Source of the DNA: Pseudomonas hunanensis
GTDB lineage: Bacteria; Pseudomonadota; Gammaproteobacteria; Pseudomonadales; Pseudomonadaceae
Length of the DNA stretch: 64,000 nt
Assembly: GCF_013393325.1 (NCBI RefSeq)
Contig: NZ_QJRC01000102.1
Coordinates: 1-64,000, forward strand
Direction: 5' to 3'
The notes under the pieces are model-generated. The model saw only the letters and a program-made list of their open reading frames with translations, made no database searches and had not been told where the DNA came from. Of the stretch, positions 29,961 to 39,157 are shown piece after piece (within the stretch, counting starts at the first letter, position 1; the number at the start of each line of letters is the position of its first letter). Both the position numbers and the translations under genes were made by a program.

Positions 29961-30318
29961 AACGGTTCTGTGAAGGTTGCGGGCAGGTTCGACATATTCG
30001 TTTTCGAACCTTCCCAATAACTTTTGAACATGGCGCCAGGCCAGGCGCCACGCCGTTTCCGACAAAGCGGTCGGTTATCGGCAGACGGTCATTTTTCCAT
30101 ACGACCAAGGGCTTGTTTTTCGCTCGGGAGTTGGCGTAGAGTCACTGCACTGTGTTTGCATGGGTCGCAACAGTTCGTGACCTGGGCCAGTAGCCGAGAT
30201 TTGCTACAACCCGTTCGACGTCTCTTACTTTCCTGCAACCCAGCCCAGTAATCTTTCGCTTACAAACAAGTGCGAAAGTAACTGTCATCAAAATTCAAGC
30301 TTCATAGGAAATAAGACA
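29961..30318 (+). other. gcvT-cspA intergenic region with long cold-shock leader
   Basis: 358 bases without a gene. An 8-bp hairpin, AGGTTCGA/TCGAACCT, at 29985-30011 could end the gcvT message. A plausible promoter, TTGTTT-N18-TAGAGT (30113-30142), predicts an untranslated leader of about 170 bases, similar in length to known cspA leaders that act as RNA thermosensors. Confidence 0.5.
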
Positions 30319-30531
30319 ATGGCTGAGCGTCAGAACGGTACCGTCAAGTGGTTTAACGACGAGAAAGGTTACGGTTTCATCACCCCAGAAAGCGGTGCTG
30401 ATCTGTTCGTGCACTTCCGTGCTATCGAAGGCAACGGTTTCAAAAGCCTGAAAGAAGGCCAGAAGGTTACCTTCGTAGCCGTCCAGGGCCAGAAAGGCCT
30501 GCAGGCTGACCAGGTTCAGGTCGTCGCATAA
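30319..30531 (+). CDS. cspA: Cold shock protein, CspA family
   Basis: 70 aa single cold-shock domain. RNP1 (KGYGFITP) and RNP2 (LFVHFRAI) RNA-binding motifs are intact. Single-stranded RNA/DNA chaperone. A long leader and a strong terminator (30549-30581) make it a single-gene unit. Codon use is strongly biased, as in a highly expressed gene. Pseudomonads have several paralogs, so the exact symbol is by family. Confidence 0.93.
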   Translation: MAERQNGTVKWFNDEKGYGFITPESGADLFVHFRAIEGNGFKSLKEGQKVTFVAVQGQKGLQADQVQVVA

Positions 30532-30548
30532 GCGAATACCAGACACCC

Positions 30549-30581
30549 AAAAGCCCCTGCCAAGTGCAGGGGCTTTTTTTT
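30549..30581 (+). terminator. Intrinsic terminator of cspA
   Basis: AAGCCCCTGC-CAAGT-GCAGGGGCTT followed directly by six Ts. A textbook Rho-independent terminator. Confidence 0.92.
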
Positions 30582-30621
30582 GCCCGTAGAATAGCGGCTT
30601 CGTCTTCTGGAGCCGTCCTGC

Positions 30622-31110
30622 ATGTCCAAGCCTCTGCTCACACCCCAGGGTGATTTTCCGCCGGTCGGCCTGGGCCGGCGCCTGGCGGCGATGTTCTATG
30701 ACTTTCTGCTGTGTACGGCACTGCTGATCGTAACCGCTGGTGCCTACAAGATGATCCAGATGTCGATTATCGGCGAGGCGCGTATGCGCGAGCTGACCGA
30801 GGCCGGCGCACTGGATGGCGACCCTCTGCTGTCAACGGTGTTGCTGTTCGCCCTGTTCGGCTTCTTTGCCAAGTTCTGGACCCACGGTGGGCAGACCCTG
30901 GGCATGCAGGTGTGGGGTGTGCGGGTGCAGAACGCCGATGGCTCGGCCATCAGCCTGTGGCAGGCGCTGTTGCGCTTTGTGGTATCGATCGCCTCATGGC
31001 TGTGCCTGGGGCTGGGTTTTTTCTGGGTGCTGATCGACAAGCGCAAGCGCGGTTGGCATGACATCTACTCGGAAAGCCAACTGGTGCGGGTGCCGAAGCA
31101 GAAGAAATGA
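30622..31110 (+). CDS. RDD family membrane protein
   Basis: 162 aa with three predicted membrane helices. The RDD-type motifs are near the N-terminus (GLGRRLAAMFYDFLLC) and in the GGQTLGMQVWGVRVQNADGS segment, and the tail KRKRGWHDIYSES is conserved. Function is unknown; members are often linked with ion or solute transport. The start codon follows GGAGCCGTCCTGC. Ends at a bidirectional terminator shared with lptG. Confidence 0.85.
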   Translation: MSKPLLTPQGDFPPVGLGRRLAAMFYDFLLCTALLIVTAGAYKMIQMSIIGEARMRELTEAGALDGDPLLSTVLLFALFGFFAKFWTHGGQTLGMQVWGVRVQNADGSAISLWQALLRFVVSIASWLCLGLGFFWVLIDKRKRGWHDIYSESQLVRVPKQKK

Positions 31111-31127
31111 CCCAGAACGGGCCTACG

Positions 31128-31155
31128 AAAAAGCCGACCCTAGGGTCGGCTTTTT
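31128..31155. terminator. Bidirectional terminator between the RDD gene and lptG
   Basis: A perfect 14-bp inverted repeat, AAAAAGCCGACCCT and its complement without a spacer, giving an A-run on one side and a T-run on the other. It serves both convergent genes. Confidence 0.92.
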
Positions 31156-31170
31156 ATGCAGCTCAGGCCA

Positions 31171-32232
31171 TCAACCCGCTCGGCGCAACAACCACACACC
31201 CGCCAGCGCACAGATGCCTGCCGGGATCACCACCGCCAGCAGCGGCGGGAAGCCGAACACCTGGCTCGAAGGCCCCAGCAGGTCCTGGCCGATGCGGAAC
31301 ACGAAGCCCACCAGTACACCGGTGAACACGCGCTGGCCAAGCGTCACCGAACGCAGCGGGCCAAAGATGAACGAGATCGCCATCAGCACCAGTGCCGCCG
31401 TCACCATCGGCTGCAGCACCTTGGTCCAGAACGCCAGCCAATAACGGGCGTTGTTCAGGCCCTGGTCGGACAAGTAGTGGATGTAGTCCCACAGCCCGGT
31501 GATCGACAGCGACTCCGGCGCCAGAATCACGGTATTGAGCAGTTCTGGCGTGAGCGAAACGTCCCAGCGCTCCTGCGGCGCGTTGACCACTTCGGTGTGG
31601 TCGCCACGGAAGTAGGTGGTGCGCACGTCAGCCAGCAGCCAGTGGTCGTCCTGGTACTGCGCGCGGCGGGCGAAGCTCGAGGTGACGATCTTGCGCTCGT
31701 TGTCGAAGCGGTAGCGGGTTACACCCAGCAGCAGGCCGTTGGGCTGCACGGCGTTGATGTGCACGTATTCCTCGCCCTGGCGGTGCCACATGCCGCGTTT
31801 GGAGCTTTGCGCTTCACCGCCACCCTGGGCCAGGGAACGGTCGGCCTGGGCCTTGTTCTCGGTCACCGGTGCCACGTACTCGCCAATCAGCAGGCCAACC
31901 AGCATCAGCACCAGCATCGGCTTCATCACCGCCCAGACGATACGGCCGATGGAAACACCCGCCGCACGCATGATGGTCAGTTCGCTGCTGCTGGCCAGGC
32001 TACCCAGGCCGATCAGGCAGCCGATCAATGCCGCCATCGGCAGCATTTCGTACAGCCGCCGTGGTGCGGTAAGCAGGACGAAGTTGCCCGCTTCCATCAC
32101 CGTGTAGGTGTCACTCAGGTCGCTCATCTCATCGATGAAGGCGAACAGCGAGGCCAGGCCGAGGATGATCCCCAGCACAGCCAGAATGGCCATCAGCACG
32201 CTCTGGCCGATGTAGCGGTCGAGCTTAGCCAT
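31171..32232 (-). CDS. lptG: LPS export permease LptG
   Basis: 353 aa from the ATG at 32232 (an upstream in-frame ATG gives an extra MRRWP). Six membrane segments, three at each end, around a periplasmic beta-jellyroll domain, as in the YjgP/YjgQ family. With LptF and LptB it forms the inner-membrane ABC transporter that extracts lipopolysaccharide. It overlaps the end of lptF by eight bases, so the pair is co-translated. lptCAB are encoded at 55620-57429. Confidence 0.95.
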   Translation of the reverse strand: MAKLDRYIGQSVLMAILAVLGIILGLASLFAFIDEMSDLSDTYTVMEAGNFVLLTAPRRLYEMLPMAALIGCLIGLGSLASSSELTIMRAAGVSIGRIVWAVMKPMLVLMLVGLLIGEYVAPVTENKAQADRSLAQGGGEAQSSKRGMWHRQGEEYVHINAVQPNGLLLGVTRYRFDNERKIVTSSFARRAQYQDDHWLLADVRTTYFRGDHTEVVNAPQERWDVSLTPELLNTVILAPESLSITGLWDYIHYLSDQGLNNARYWLAFWTKVLQPMVTAALVLMAISFIFGPLRSVTLGQRVFTGVLVGFVFRIGQDLLGPSSQVFGFPPLLAVVIPAGICALAGVWLLRRAG

Positions 32233-33340
32233 GGGCCACCTCCGCACGGCGAGCGGCGCGTTTGAGGCGCAGAGGCTCCCAGTACATCAGACCAAGGCCG
32301 ATCAGCAGGAACAGGCCGTGGACCCACCACATGCCCAGGGCGATCGGCAGTTTGCCCTTCTCGAGGGCGCCGCGTACGGAAATCAGCATTGTCAGGTAGG
32401 CCATGTACAGAAGAATTGCTGGCAACAGCTTGAGGAAGCGGCCTTGTCGCGGGTTGACCCGTGACAGCGGCACCGCCAGCAAGGTAACGACAAACACCAG
32501 GATCGGCAGCGATATCCGCCATTGCAGTTCGGCGCGCTCACGCAGGCCTTTCTTGCCAATCAGCTCGGAGGTAGGGATAGCTTCGCGCTCGGTTACCTCC
32601 TCGGCGACTTCCGGCTTGGGCAGCAGCACGCCGTAAGTGTCGTACTTGATAGCACGGTAGTCGGCCTGGCCTGGGTTGCCGTCGTAGCGGTAGCCGTTCT
32701 CCAGGACCAGGTAGCGGTTGCCGTCGGCCTGGATCTCCTGGTGGCCTTTCTCGGCGACCAGCACCGACGGGGCACGGTCCTTGGTCTTGTCCTGGTTGAA
32801 GCGCTTCTCGGAGATGAACACCCCAGCCAGGTTGATGCGGTCATCCGACAGTTGCTCGGTGTAGGTTACCCGCGAGCCATCACGCAATGTCTGGAAGCGG
32901 CCCGGCACCAGGGTGTCGAACTCGGTCAGGGCATCCTGCTGGCTGATGATCTGCTGCACCTGGGCTACGCCCAGCGGTGCCAGGCTCAGGCTCAGCCAGG
33001 CCACCAGCAGGGCGACCAGGGCAGCCGGCGCCATGGTCAGGCCCAGCAAGCGCTGCTGGCTCATGCCCGTGGCCGACAGTACGGTCATCTCGCTTTCCAG
33101 GTACAGGCGCCCGTAAGCCAGAAGAATGCCGAGGAACAGCCCCAGCGGCAGGATCAGCTGCAGGAAGCCCGGCAGGCGGAAGCCCATGATCAGGAACAGC
33201 ACACCCGGATCGAGCACGCCTTGGGCAGCCTGGGCCAGGTACTTGATGAAGCGCCCGCTCATGATGATCACCAGCAGCACAGCGCTGACGGCGCTCAAGG
33301 TCACCAGGACCTCGCGGGACAGATAACGAAAGACGATCAA
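32225..33340 (-). CDS. lptF: LPS export permease LptF
   Basis: 371 aa from a TTG at 33340, giving the expected N-terminus IVFRYLSREVLVTLSAV; the Shine-Dalgarno CAGGAG is well placed for it. The ATG at 33376 would add 12 unconserved residues. Six membrane segments and a periplasmic domain, YjgP/YjgQ family. It forms the LptB2FG exporter with LptG, whose gene overlaps this one. Divergent from pepA, the common arrangement in gamma-proteobacteria. Confidence 0.93.
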   Translation of the reverse strand: MIVFRYLSREVLVTLSAVSAVLLVIIMSGRFIKYLAQAAQGVLDPGVLFLIMGFRLPGFLQLILPLGLFLGILLAYGRLYLESEMTVLSATGMSQQRLLGLTMAPAALVALLVAWLSLSLAPLGVAQVQQIISQQDALTEFDTLVPGRFQTLRDGSRVTYTEQLSDDRINLAGVFISEKRFNQDKTKDRAPSVLVAEKGHQEIQADGNRYLVLENGYRYDGNPGQADYRAIKYDTYGVLLPKPEVAEEVTEREAIPTSELIGKKGLRERAELQWRISLPILVFVVTLLAVPLSRVNPRQGRFLKLLPAILLYMAYLTMLISVRGALEKGKLPIALGMWWVHGLFLLIGLGLMYWEPLRLKRAARRAEVAHG

Positions 33341-33641
33341 ACCAGACACTCCTGGGTTGTCAGGGCGGACTGCCATGCAATGGCGCCAAACAATGACTTA
33401 GTACATCCAAGACCAATGCCGGTTCGCCAAAGGCGAACCTCCATGTAAAGTGCGCGCATTATCCTGTGATTGGCCGCCCCTGTCACTTGGCCGCGCATGA
33501 AGGTGCACAACGGGGTTGTCAGCACGCTTGCCGCAGGCTCAAACTGGCAGCTTTTCTGCTGGTGCGCGACGACGCGGCCAGGCCCGTCCAGAGCGCTGGA
33601 ACGCACAGCGCCATACGTATCGATCATTCGGGGACCCTGAC
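33341..33641. other. lptF-pepA divergent promoter region
   Basis: 301 bases without a gene. GGTTCGCC-AAA-GGCGAACC (33421-33439) is a perfect 8-bp hairpin near the middle. Promoters for both genes should be here, but I could not identify -35/-10 pairs with confidence. Confidence 0.45.
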
Positions 33642-35135
33642 ATGGAACTGGTTGTAAAAAGCGTAGCTGCTGCATCCGTAAAAACCGCCACGCTGGTCAT
33701 TCCGGTAGGTGAAAATCGCAAGCTCGGCGCTGTTGCCAAGGCAGTCGACCAGGCCAGCGAAGGCGCCATCAGCGCCGTGCTCAAGCGCGGCGACCTGGCC
33801 GGCAAGCCGGGGCAGACCTTGCTGCTGCAGAACCTCGCGGGCCTGAAGGCCGAGCGCGTGCTGCTGGTTGGCAGTGGCAAGGAAGAAGCCCTGGGTGACC
33901 GCGCCTGGCGCAAACTGGTTGCCAGTGTCGCTGGCGTACTCAAGGGCCTGAACGGCGCTGATGCCGTACTGGCTCTGGACGATATCGCTGTCAGCAACCG
34001 CGACGCCCACTACGGCAAGTACCGCCTGCTGGCTGAAACCCTGCTCGACGGCGAGTATGTGTTCGATCGTTTCAAAAGCCAGAAGGCCGAGCCACGCGCC
34101 CTGAAAAAGGTCACCCTGCTGGCCGACAAGGCCGGCCAGGCCGAAGTCGAGCGCGCGGTCAAGCACGCCAGCGCCATCGCCACCGGCATGGCCTTCACCC
34201 GCGACCTCGGTAACCTGCCGCCCAACCTTTGCCACCCAAGCTTCCTGGCCGAACAGGCCAAGGACCTGGGCAAGGCGCACAAAGGCCTCAAGGTTGAAGT
34301 GCTGGACGAGAAAAAGATCAAGGACCTGGGCATGGGCGCTTTCTACGCCGTGGGCCAGGGCAGCGACCAGCCGCCACGCATGATCGTGCTCAATTATCAG
34401 GGCGGCAAGAAGGCCGACAAGCCGTTCGTGCTGGTCGGTAAAGGCATTACCTTCGATACCGGCGGCATCAGCCTCAAGCCAGGCGCCGGCATGGACGAAA
34501 TGAAATACGACATGTGCGGCGCCGCCAGCGTGTTCGGCACCCTGCGTGCCGTGCTCGAGCTGCAACTGCCGATCAACCTGGTGTGCCTGCTGGCCTGCGC
34601 CGAGAACATGCCAAGTGGCGGCGCCACCCGCCCGGGTGACATCGTCACCACCATGAGCGGCCAGACCGTGGAAATTCTCAACACCGACGCCGAAGGCCGC
34701 CTGGTGCTGTGCGATACCCTGACCTACGCCGAACGCTTCAAGCCACAGGCGGTGATCGACATCGCCACCCTGACCGGCGCCTGCATCGTTGCCCTGGGCA
34801 GCCACACCTCCGGCCTGATGGGCAACAATGACGACCTGGTCGGCCAGTTGCTCGATGCCGGCAAGCGCGCCGACGACCGTGCCTGGCAGCTGCCGCTGTT
34901 CGACGAATACCAGGAGCAGTTGGACAGCCCGTTCGCCGACATGGGCAACATCGGCGGGCCGAAGGCCGGTACCATCACCGCTGGCTGCTTCCTGTCGCGC
35001 TTCGCCAAGGCCTACAACTGGGCGCACATGGACATCGCCGGCACCGCCTGGGTAAGCGGCGGCAAGGACAAGGGCGCCACTGGCCGCCCGGTCCCCCTGC
35101 TGACCCAGTACCTGCTGGACCGCGCTGGCGCCTGA
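33642..35135 (+). CDS. pepA: Leucyl aminopeptidase
   Basis: 497 aa from the ATG at 33642; a longer reading has no conserved extension. M17 family: the signature NTDAEGRLVLCD and KGITFDTGGISLKP carry the dinuclear metal ligands. It removes N-terminal residues, preferentially Leu, and in several bacteria also acts as a DNA-binding architectural protein. Followed by holC, a conserved pairing. Confidence 0.96.
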   Translation: MELVVKSVAAASVKTATLVIPVGENRKLGAVAKAVDQASEGAISAVLKRGDLAGKPGQTLLLQNLAGLKAERVLLVGSGKEEALGDRAWRKLVASVAGVLKGLNGADAVLALDDIAVSNRDAHYGKYRLLAETLLDGEYVFDRFKSQKAEPRALKKVTLLADKAGQAEVERAVKHASAIATGMAFTRDLGNLPPNLCHPSFLAEQAKDLGKAHKGLKVEVLDEKKIKDLGMGAFYAVGQGSDQPPRMIVLNYQGGKKADKPFVLVGKGITFDTGGISLKPGAGMDEMKYDMCGAASVFGTLRAVLELQLPINLVCLLACAENMPSGGATRPGDIVTTMSGQTVEILNTDAEGRLVLCDTLTYAERFKPQAVIDIATLTGACIVALGSHTSGLMGNNDDLVGQLLDAGKRADDRAWQLPLFDEYQEQLDSPFADMGNIGGPKAGTITAGCFLSRFAKAYNWAHMDIAGTAWVSGGKDKGATGRPVPLLTQYLLDRAGA

Positions 35136-35183
35136 CGCCGTGAAGCCGGTGGTGCCCTGCGCCACCGGCCGGCGAGACCAACC

Positions 35184-35612
35184 ATGAGCAAAGTCGACTT
35201 CTACATCTTGCCCACCGACTCGTTGTCGGCGCGGCTCGATTTCGCCTGCAAACTGTGCGAAAAAGCCTGGCGCCTCGGCCACCGTGTTTATCTGCACTGC
35301 CAGGATACTGAACAGCGCAGCGAGCTGGACCAGCGCTTATGGCGTTTCAAGGGCGAGGCGTTCGTGCCCCACGACCTGGCCGAAGTGCATGCCGATACTG
35401 ACGTGGCCCTGGGCCTGGCTGACAACGCAGGCGAGCACCACGACCTGCTGATCAACCTGGGCGCCAGCGTGCCGGGTTTTGTCGGCCAGTTCGAGCGGGT
35501 AGCCGAAATCGTCGTCGAAGAGCCTGGTATCCGCCAATCAGCCCGTGAGCGATTCCGTTTCTACCGTGAACAGGGCTATGCTCTGCAAGACCACCGCTTA
35601 CAGCGACTTTGA
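35184..35612 (+). CDS. holC: DNA polymerase III chi subunit
   Basis: 142 aa. Chi binds single-strand binding protein and links the clamp loader to it. The N-terminal VDFYILPTD, CEKAWRLGHRVYLHC and RFYREQGY are family motifs. The ATG follows GAGACCAACC. Located between pepA and valS, as in most gamma-proteobacteria, with one small gene inserted. Confidence 0.94.
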   Translation: MSKVDFYILPTDSLSARLDFACKLCEKAWRLGHRVYLHCQDTEQRSELDQRLWRFKGEAFVPHDLAEVHADTDVALGLADNAGEHHDLLINLGASVPGFVGQFERVAEIVVEEPGIRQSARERFRFYREQGYALQDHRLQRL

Positions 35613-35617
35613 CGACG

Positions 35618-35983
35618 ATGGACAAGCCCTCCCCTTTGCCCGACTCCGCCCACCTGCTCGATGACCTTGAGTCGATCCGCCAGCTGCTTGGCGACGCCGA
35701 CCTGCAACCGCCGCTGCTGACCGAGACGGTAGAGCAGATCCCGTTGCTGCTGGAAGAGCCTGCCGGCAAACCTGCCCCTGTTGCCGAACCGGTAGCTGTA
35801 GAACCCGAGGAAGACCCGCAGACCCGCCGCCAGGACACCCTGCTGCACCTGGAAAGCGAGCTGCGGGCGGCTGCGCAGTTGATCATGCAGGACGTGATCA
35901 ACGACTTTACCCCGCACATCGAGAACGAGATCAAGCGCCGGCTGGATGCGCGGATCGAGCGGTTGATCAAGCGTTCGGAGTGA
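35618..35983 (+). CDS. Conserved hypothetical protein between holC and valS
   Basis: 121 aa from the ATG at 35618, five bases after holC. A Pro/Leu-rich N-terminal half is followed by a helical, charged C-terminal half (HLESELRAAAQLIMQDVINDF...IENEIKRRLDARIERLIKR) that could form a coiled coil. No signal or membrane segment. It is present at this place in other pseudomonads but has no known function. A role beside chi is only suggested by co-transcription. Confidence 0.8.
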   Translation: MDKPSPLPDSAHLLDDLESIRQLLGDADLQPPLLTETVEQIPLLLEEPAGKPAPVAEPVAVEPEEDPQTRRQDTLLHLESELRAAAQLIMQDVINDFTPHIENEIKRRLDARIERLIKRSE

Positions 35984-35985
35984 CC

Positions 35986-36070
35986 TTCGCGACACAAGGC
36001 CGCTGCCACAGGAGGAAGGCGTTCATCTGTGGCAGCAGCCTTGTGTCGCGAAAGGGCTGCAAAGCAGCCC
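35986..36070. repeat. REP pair (family A), one arm truncated
   Basis: The left copy (35986-36012) begins directly after the stop codon and lacks the GGGCTGC hairpin arm; the right copy (36027-36070) is complete. They still pair over the central part. Confidence 0.75.
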
Positions 36071-36147
36071 CCGGCCTGTCGCCTAAACCCTGTGCCTTCG
36101 TTATACTTTTCGGCTTTCCCGAATAAATGCACAGGGTCCCGCCGCGC

Positions 36148-38994
36148 ATGGATAAGACCTACCAGCCGCACGCTATTGAAACTTCCTGGTACAACACCTG
36201 GGAGTCCGAGAACTATTTCGCCCCGCAAGGTGCAGGCGAGTCCTACACCATCATGATCCCGCCGCCGAACGTCACCGGCAGCCTGCACATGGGCCACGGG
36301 TTCAACAACGCGATCATGGACGCCCTGATCCGTTTCCGTCGCATGCAAGGCCGCGACACCCTGTGGCAGCCAGGCACCGACCACGCCGGTATCGCCACGC
36401 AGATGCTGGTCGAGCGCCAGCTCGAAGCCAAAGGCCAGAACCGTCATGACCTGGGCCGCGAAAAGTTCCTGGAAAAGGTCTGGGAGTGGAAGGATCAGTC
36501 CGGTGGCAACATCAGCCGCCAGATCCGTCGCCTGGGCTCGTCGGTAGACTGGAGCCGCGAGCGCTTCACCATGGACGACGGCCTCTCCGAAGCCGTTAAA
36601 GAAGCGTTCGTGCGCCTGCATGAAGACGGCCTTATCTACCGCGGCAAGCGCCTGGTCAACTGGGACACCAAGCTGCACACGGCCATCTCCGACCTCGAAG
36701 TGGAAAACCACGACGAGAAAGGCCACCTGTGGAACCTGCGCTACCCGCTGGCCGACGGCGCCAAGACCGCCGAAGGCCAGGATTACCTGGTCGTTGCCAC
36801 CACGCGTCCAGAAACCCTGCTGGGTGACGCCGCCGTGGCCGTCAACCCGAACGACGAACGTTACCAGGCACTGATCGGCAAGTTCGTTGAACTGCCACTG
36901 GTCGGTCGCCGCATTCCGATCATCGCCGACGACTACTGCGACCCAGAATTCGGTACCGGTTGCGTGAAGATCACCCCGGCCCACGACTTCAACGACTACG
37001 AAGTCGGCAAGCGCCACAACCTGCCGCTGCTGAACATCTTCGACAAGAACGCCTTCGTGCTGGCCAGCGCCCAGGCCTTCAACCTCGACGGCAGCGTCAA
37101 CGAGCAGGTCGACACCCGACTGCCGGCCCAGTACGCCAACCTCGACCGCTTTGTCGCGCGCAAGCAGATCGTCGCCGACCTGGACGCCCAGGGCCTGCTG
37201 GTCAGCATCGACGACCACGCGCTGAAAGTGCCGAAAGGCGACCGCTCCGGCACTGTCATCGAGCCGTGGCTGACCGACCAGTGGTACGTTTCCACCAAGC
37301 CGCTGGCAGAACCCGCCATCGCCGCCGTGGAAGATGGCCGCATCCAGTTCGTGCCCAAGCAGTACGAGAACATGTACTTCTCCTGGATGCGCGATATCCA
37401 GGACTGGTGCATCAGCCGCCAGCTGTGGTGGGGCCACCGCATTCCGGCGTGGTACGACGAGGCCGGCCAGGTCTATGTCGGCCGCGACGAGGCTGAAGTG
37501 CGCACCAAGCATAACCTGGGCGCCGACGTGGTCCTGCGCCAGGACGACGACGTGCTCGACACCTGGTTCAGCTCGGGCCTGTGGACCTTCTCCACCCTGG
37601 GCTGGCCGGAACAGACCGAATTCCTCAAGAAGTTCCACTCCACCGACGTGTTGGTGACTGGCTTCGACATCATCTTCTTCTGGGTTGCGCGCATGATCAT
37701 GCTGACCATGCACCTGATCAAGAACGAAGACGGCACCCCGCAGGTACCGTTCAAGACCGTGTACGTGCACGGCCTGGTACGTGACGGCCAGGGCCAGAAG
37801 ATGTCCAAGTCCAAAGGCAACGTCCTGGACCCGCTGGACATCGTCGACGGCATCACCCTCGATGCCCTGCTGGAAAAACGCACCAGCGGCATGATGCAGC
37901 CCAAGCTTGCCGAAAAAATCGCCAAGCAGACCAAGGCCGAGTTCCCTGAAGGTATCGCCAGCTACGGCACCGACGCCCTGCGCTTCACCTTCTGCTCGCT
38001 GGCCTCCACTGGCCGCGACATCAAGTTCGACATGGGCCGCGTCGAAGGCTACCGCAACTTCTGCAACAAGATCTGGAACGCTGCCCGCTACGTGCTGGAC
38101 AAGGGCGAAGACTGCGGTCAGAACGGCGAAGCCTACGAACTGTCGCTGGCCGACCGCTGGATCATCTCGCAACTGCAGCGCACCGAAGCCGAAGTGACCC
38201 GCCAGCTGGAGCAGTTCCGCTTCGACCTGGCCAGCCAGGCGTTGTACGAGTTCATCTGGAACCAGTACTGCGACTGGTACCTGGAGCTGTCCAAGCCGGT
38301 ACTGTGGGACGAAAACGCCCCGGTCGAGCGCGCCCGTGGCACCCGCCGCACCCTGGTGCGCGTGCTGGAAGTAGCGCTGCGCCTGGCGCACCCGTTCATG
38401 CCGTTCATCACCGAAGAAATCTGGCAGCGCATCGCGCCGCTGGCTGGCATCGATGGCAAGACCATCATGCTGCAGCCGTGGCCAGTGGCCAATGAAGCGC
38501 GCATCGACGCCGCTGCAGAAGGCGACATCGAGTGGCTGAAAGAGCTGATGGTCGGCCTGCGCAACATCCGCGCCGAGATGAACATCGGCCCCGGCAAGCC
38601 GCTGCCGCTGTTCCTGAAGAACGCCAACGCCGACGACCAGCGCCGCCTGCAGGAAAACGAAGCGCTGCTGAAGAAGCTGGCCAAGGTCGAGTCGTTCACC
38701 GTCCTCGGCGATGCCGACGAAGCGCCGCTGTCGGCCACCGCACTGGTGGGCGATCTGCAGGTGCTGGTGCCGATGGCAGGCCTGATCGACAAAGACGCCG
38801 AGTTGGCTCGCCTGAACAAGGAAATCCAGCGTCTGCAAGGTGAAGTCCAGCGCGTGGGCGGCAAGCTGTCCAACGCCGCCTTCGTCGACAAGGCGCCGCC
38901 TGCGGTGATCGAGAAGGAGCGCGCCAAGCTGGCCGAGTCCGAGCAGGCCCTGGCCAACTTCACCGAGCAACATGCGCGGATTGCAGCGCTGTAA
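36148..38994 (+). CDS. valS: Valyl-tRNA synthetase
   Basis: 948 aa from the ATG at 36148; seven more residues are possible from 36127. Class I synthetase: HIGH-type motif GSLHMGHGFN near residue 50, an editing domain in the middle, the KMSKSKGNVLDP loop at about 557, an anticodon-binding domain, and a C-terminal coiled coil (AELARLNKEIQRLQGEVQRV). Charges tRNA-Val and clears mischarged threonine. Flanked by REP pairs on both sides. Confidence 0.97.
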   Translation: MDKTYQPHAIETSWYNTWESENYFAPQGAGESYTIMIPPPNVTGSLHMGHGFNNAIMDALIRFRRMQGRDTLWQPGTDHAGIATQMLVERQLEAKGQNRHDLGREKFLEKVWEWKDQSGGNISRQIRRLGSSVDWSRERFTMDDGLSEAVKEAFVRLHEDGLIYRGKRLVNWDTKLHTAISDLEVENHDEKGHLWNLRYPLADGAKTAEGQDYLVVATTRPETLLGDAAVAVNPNDERYQALIGKFVELPLVGRRIPIIADDYCDPEFGTGCVKITPAHDFNDYEVGKRHNLPLLNIFDKNAFVLASAQAFNLDGSVNEQVDTRLPAQYANLDRFVARKQIVADLDAQGLLVSIDDHALKVPKGDRSGTVIEPWLTDQWYVSTKPLAEPAIAAVEDGRIQFVPKQYENMYFSWMRDIQDWCISRQLWWGHRIPAWYDEAGQVYVGRDEAEVRTKHNLGADVVLRQDDDVLDTWFSSGLWTFSTLGWPEQTEFLKKFHSTDVLVTGFDIIFFWVARMIMLTMHLIKNEDGTPQVPFKTVYVHGLVRDGQGQKMSKSKGNVLDPLDIVDGITLDALLEKRTSGMMQPKLAEKIAKQTKAEFPEGIASYGTDALRFTFCSLASTGRDIKFDMGRVEGYRNFCNKIWNAARYVLDKGEDCGQNGEAYELSLADRWIISQLQRTEAEVTRQLEQFRFDLASQALYEFIWNQYCDWYLELSKPVLWDENAPVERARGTRRTLVRVLEVALRLAHPFMPFITEEIWQRIAPLAGIDGKTIMLQPWPVANEARIDAAAEGDIEWLKELMVGLRNIRAEMNIGPGKPLPLFLKNANADDQRRLQENEALLKKLAKVESFTVLGDADEAPLSATALVGDLQVLVPMAGLIDKDAELARLNKEIQRLQGEVQRVGGKLSNAAFVDKAPPAVIEKERAKLAESEQALANFTEQHARIAAL

Positions 38995-39010
38995 CAATCT
39001 GATAGACCGC

Positions 39011-39132
39011 AGGGGCCGCGTTGCGGCCCTTTCGCGACACAAGGCCGCTCCTACAGGGACGGCGCCGGTTTGAAGGGCGCCGCTATCCTGTAGGAGCGGC
39101 CTTGTGTCGCGAAAGGGCTGCAAAGCAGCCCC
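39011..39132. repeat. REP pair (family A), inverted
   Basis: Copies at 39011-39056 and 39088-39132 face each other between valS and rlmF, with a GGCGCC-containing small hairpin between them. Confidence 0.87.
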
Positions 39133-39157
39133 ACGGCCTGCAACACCGGATCCGACC

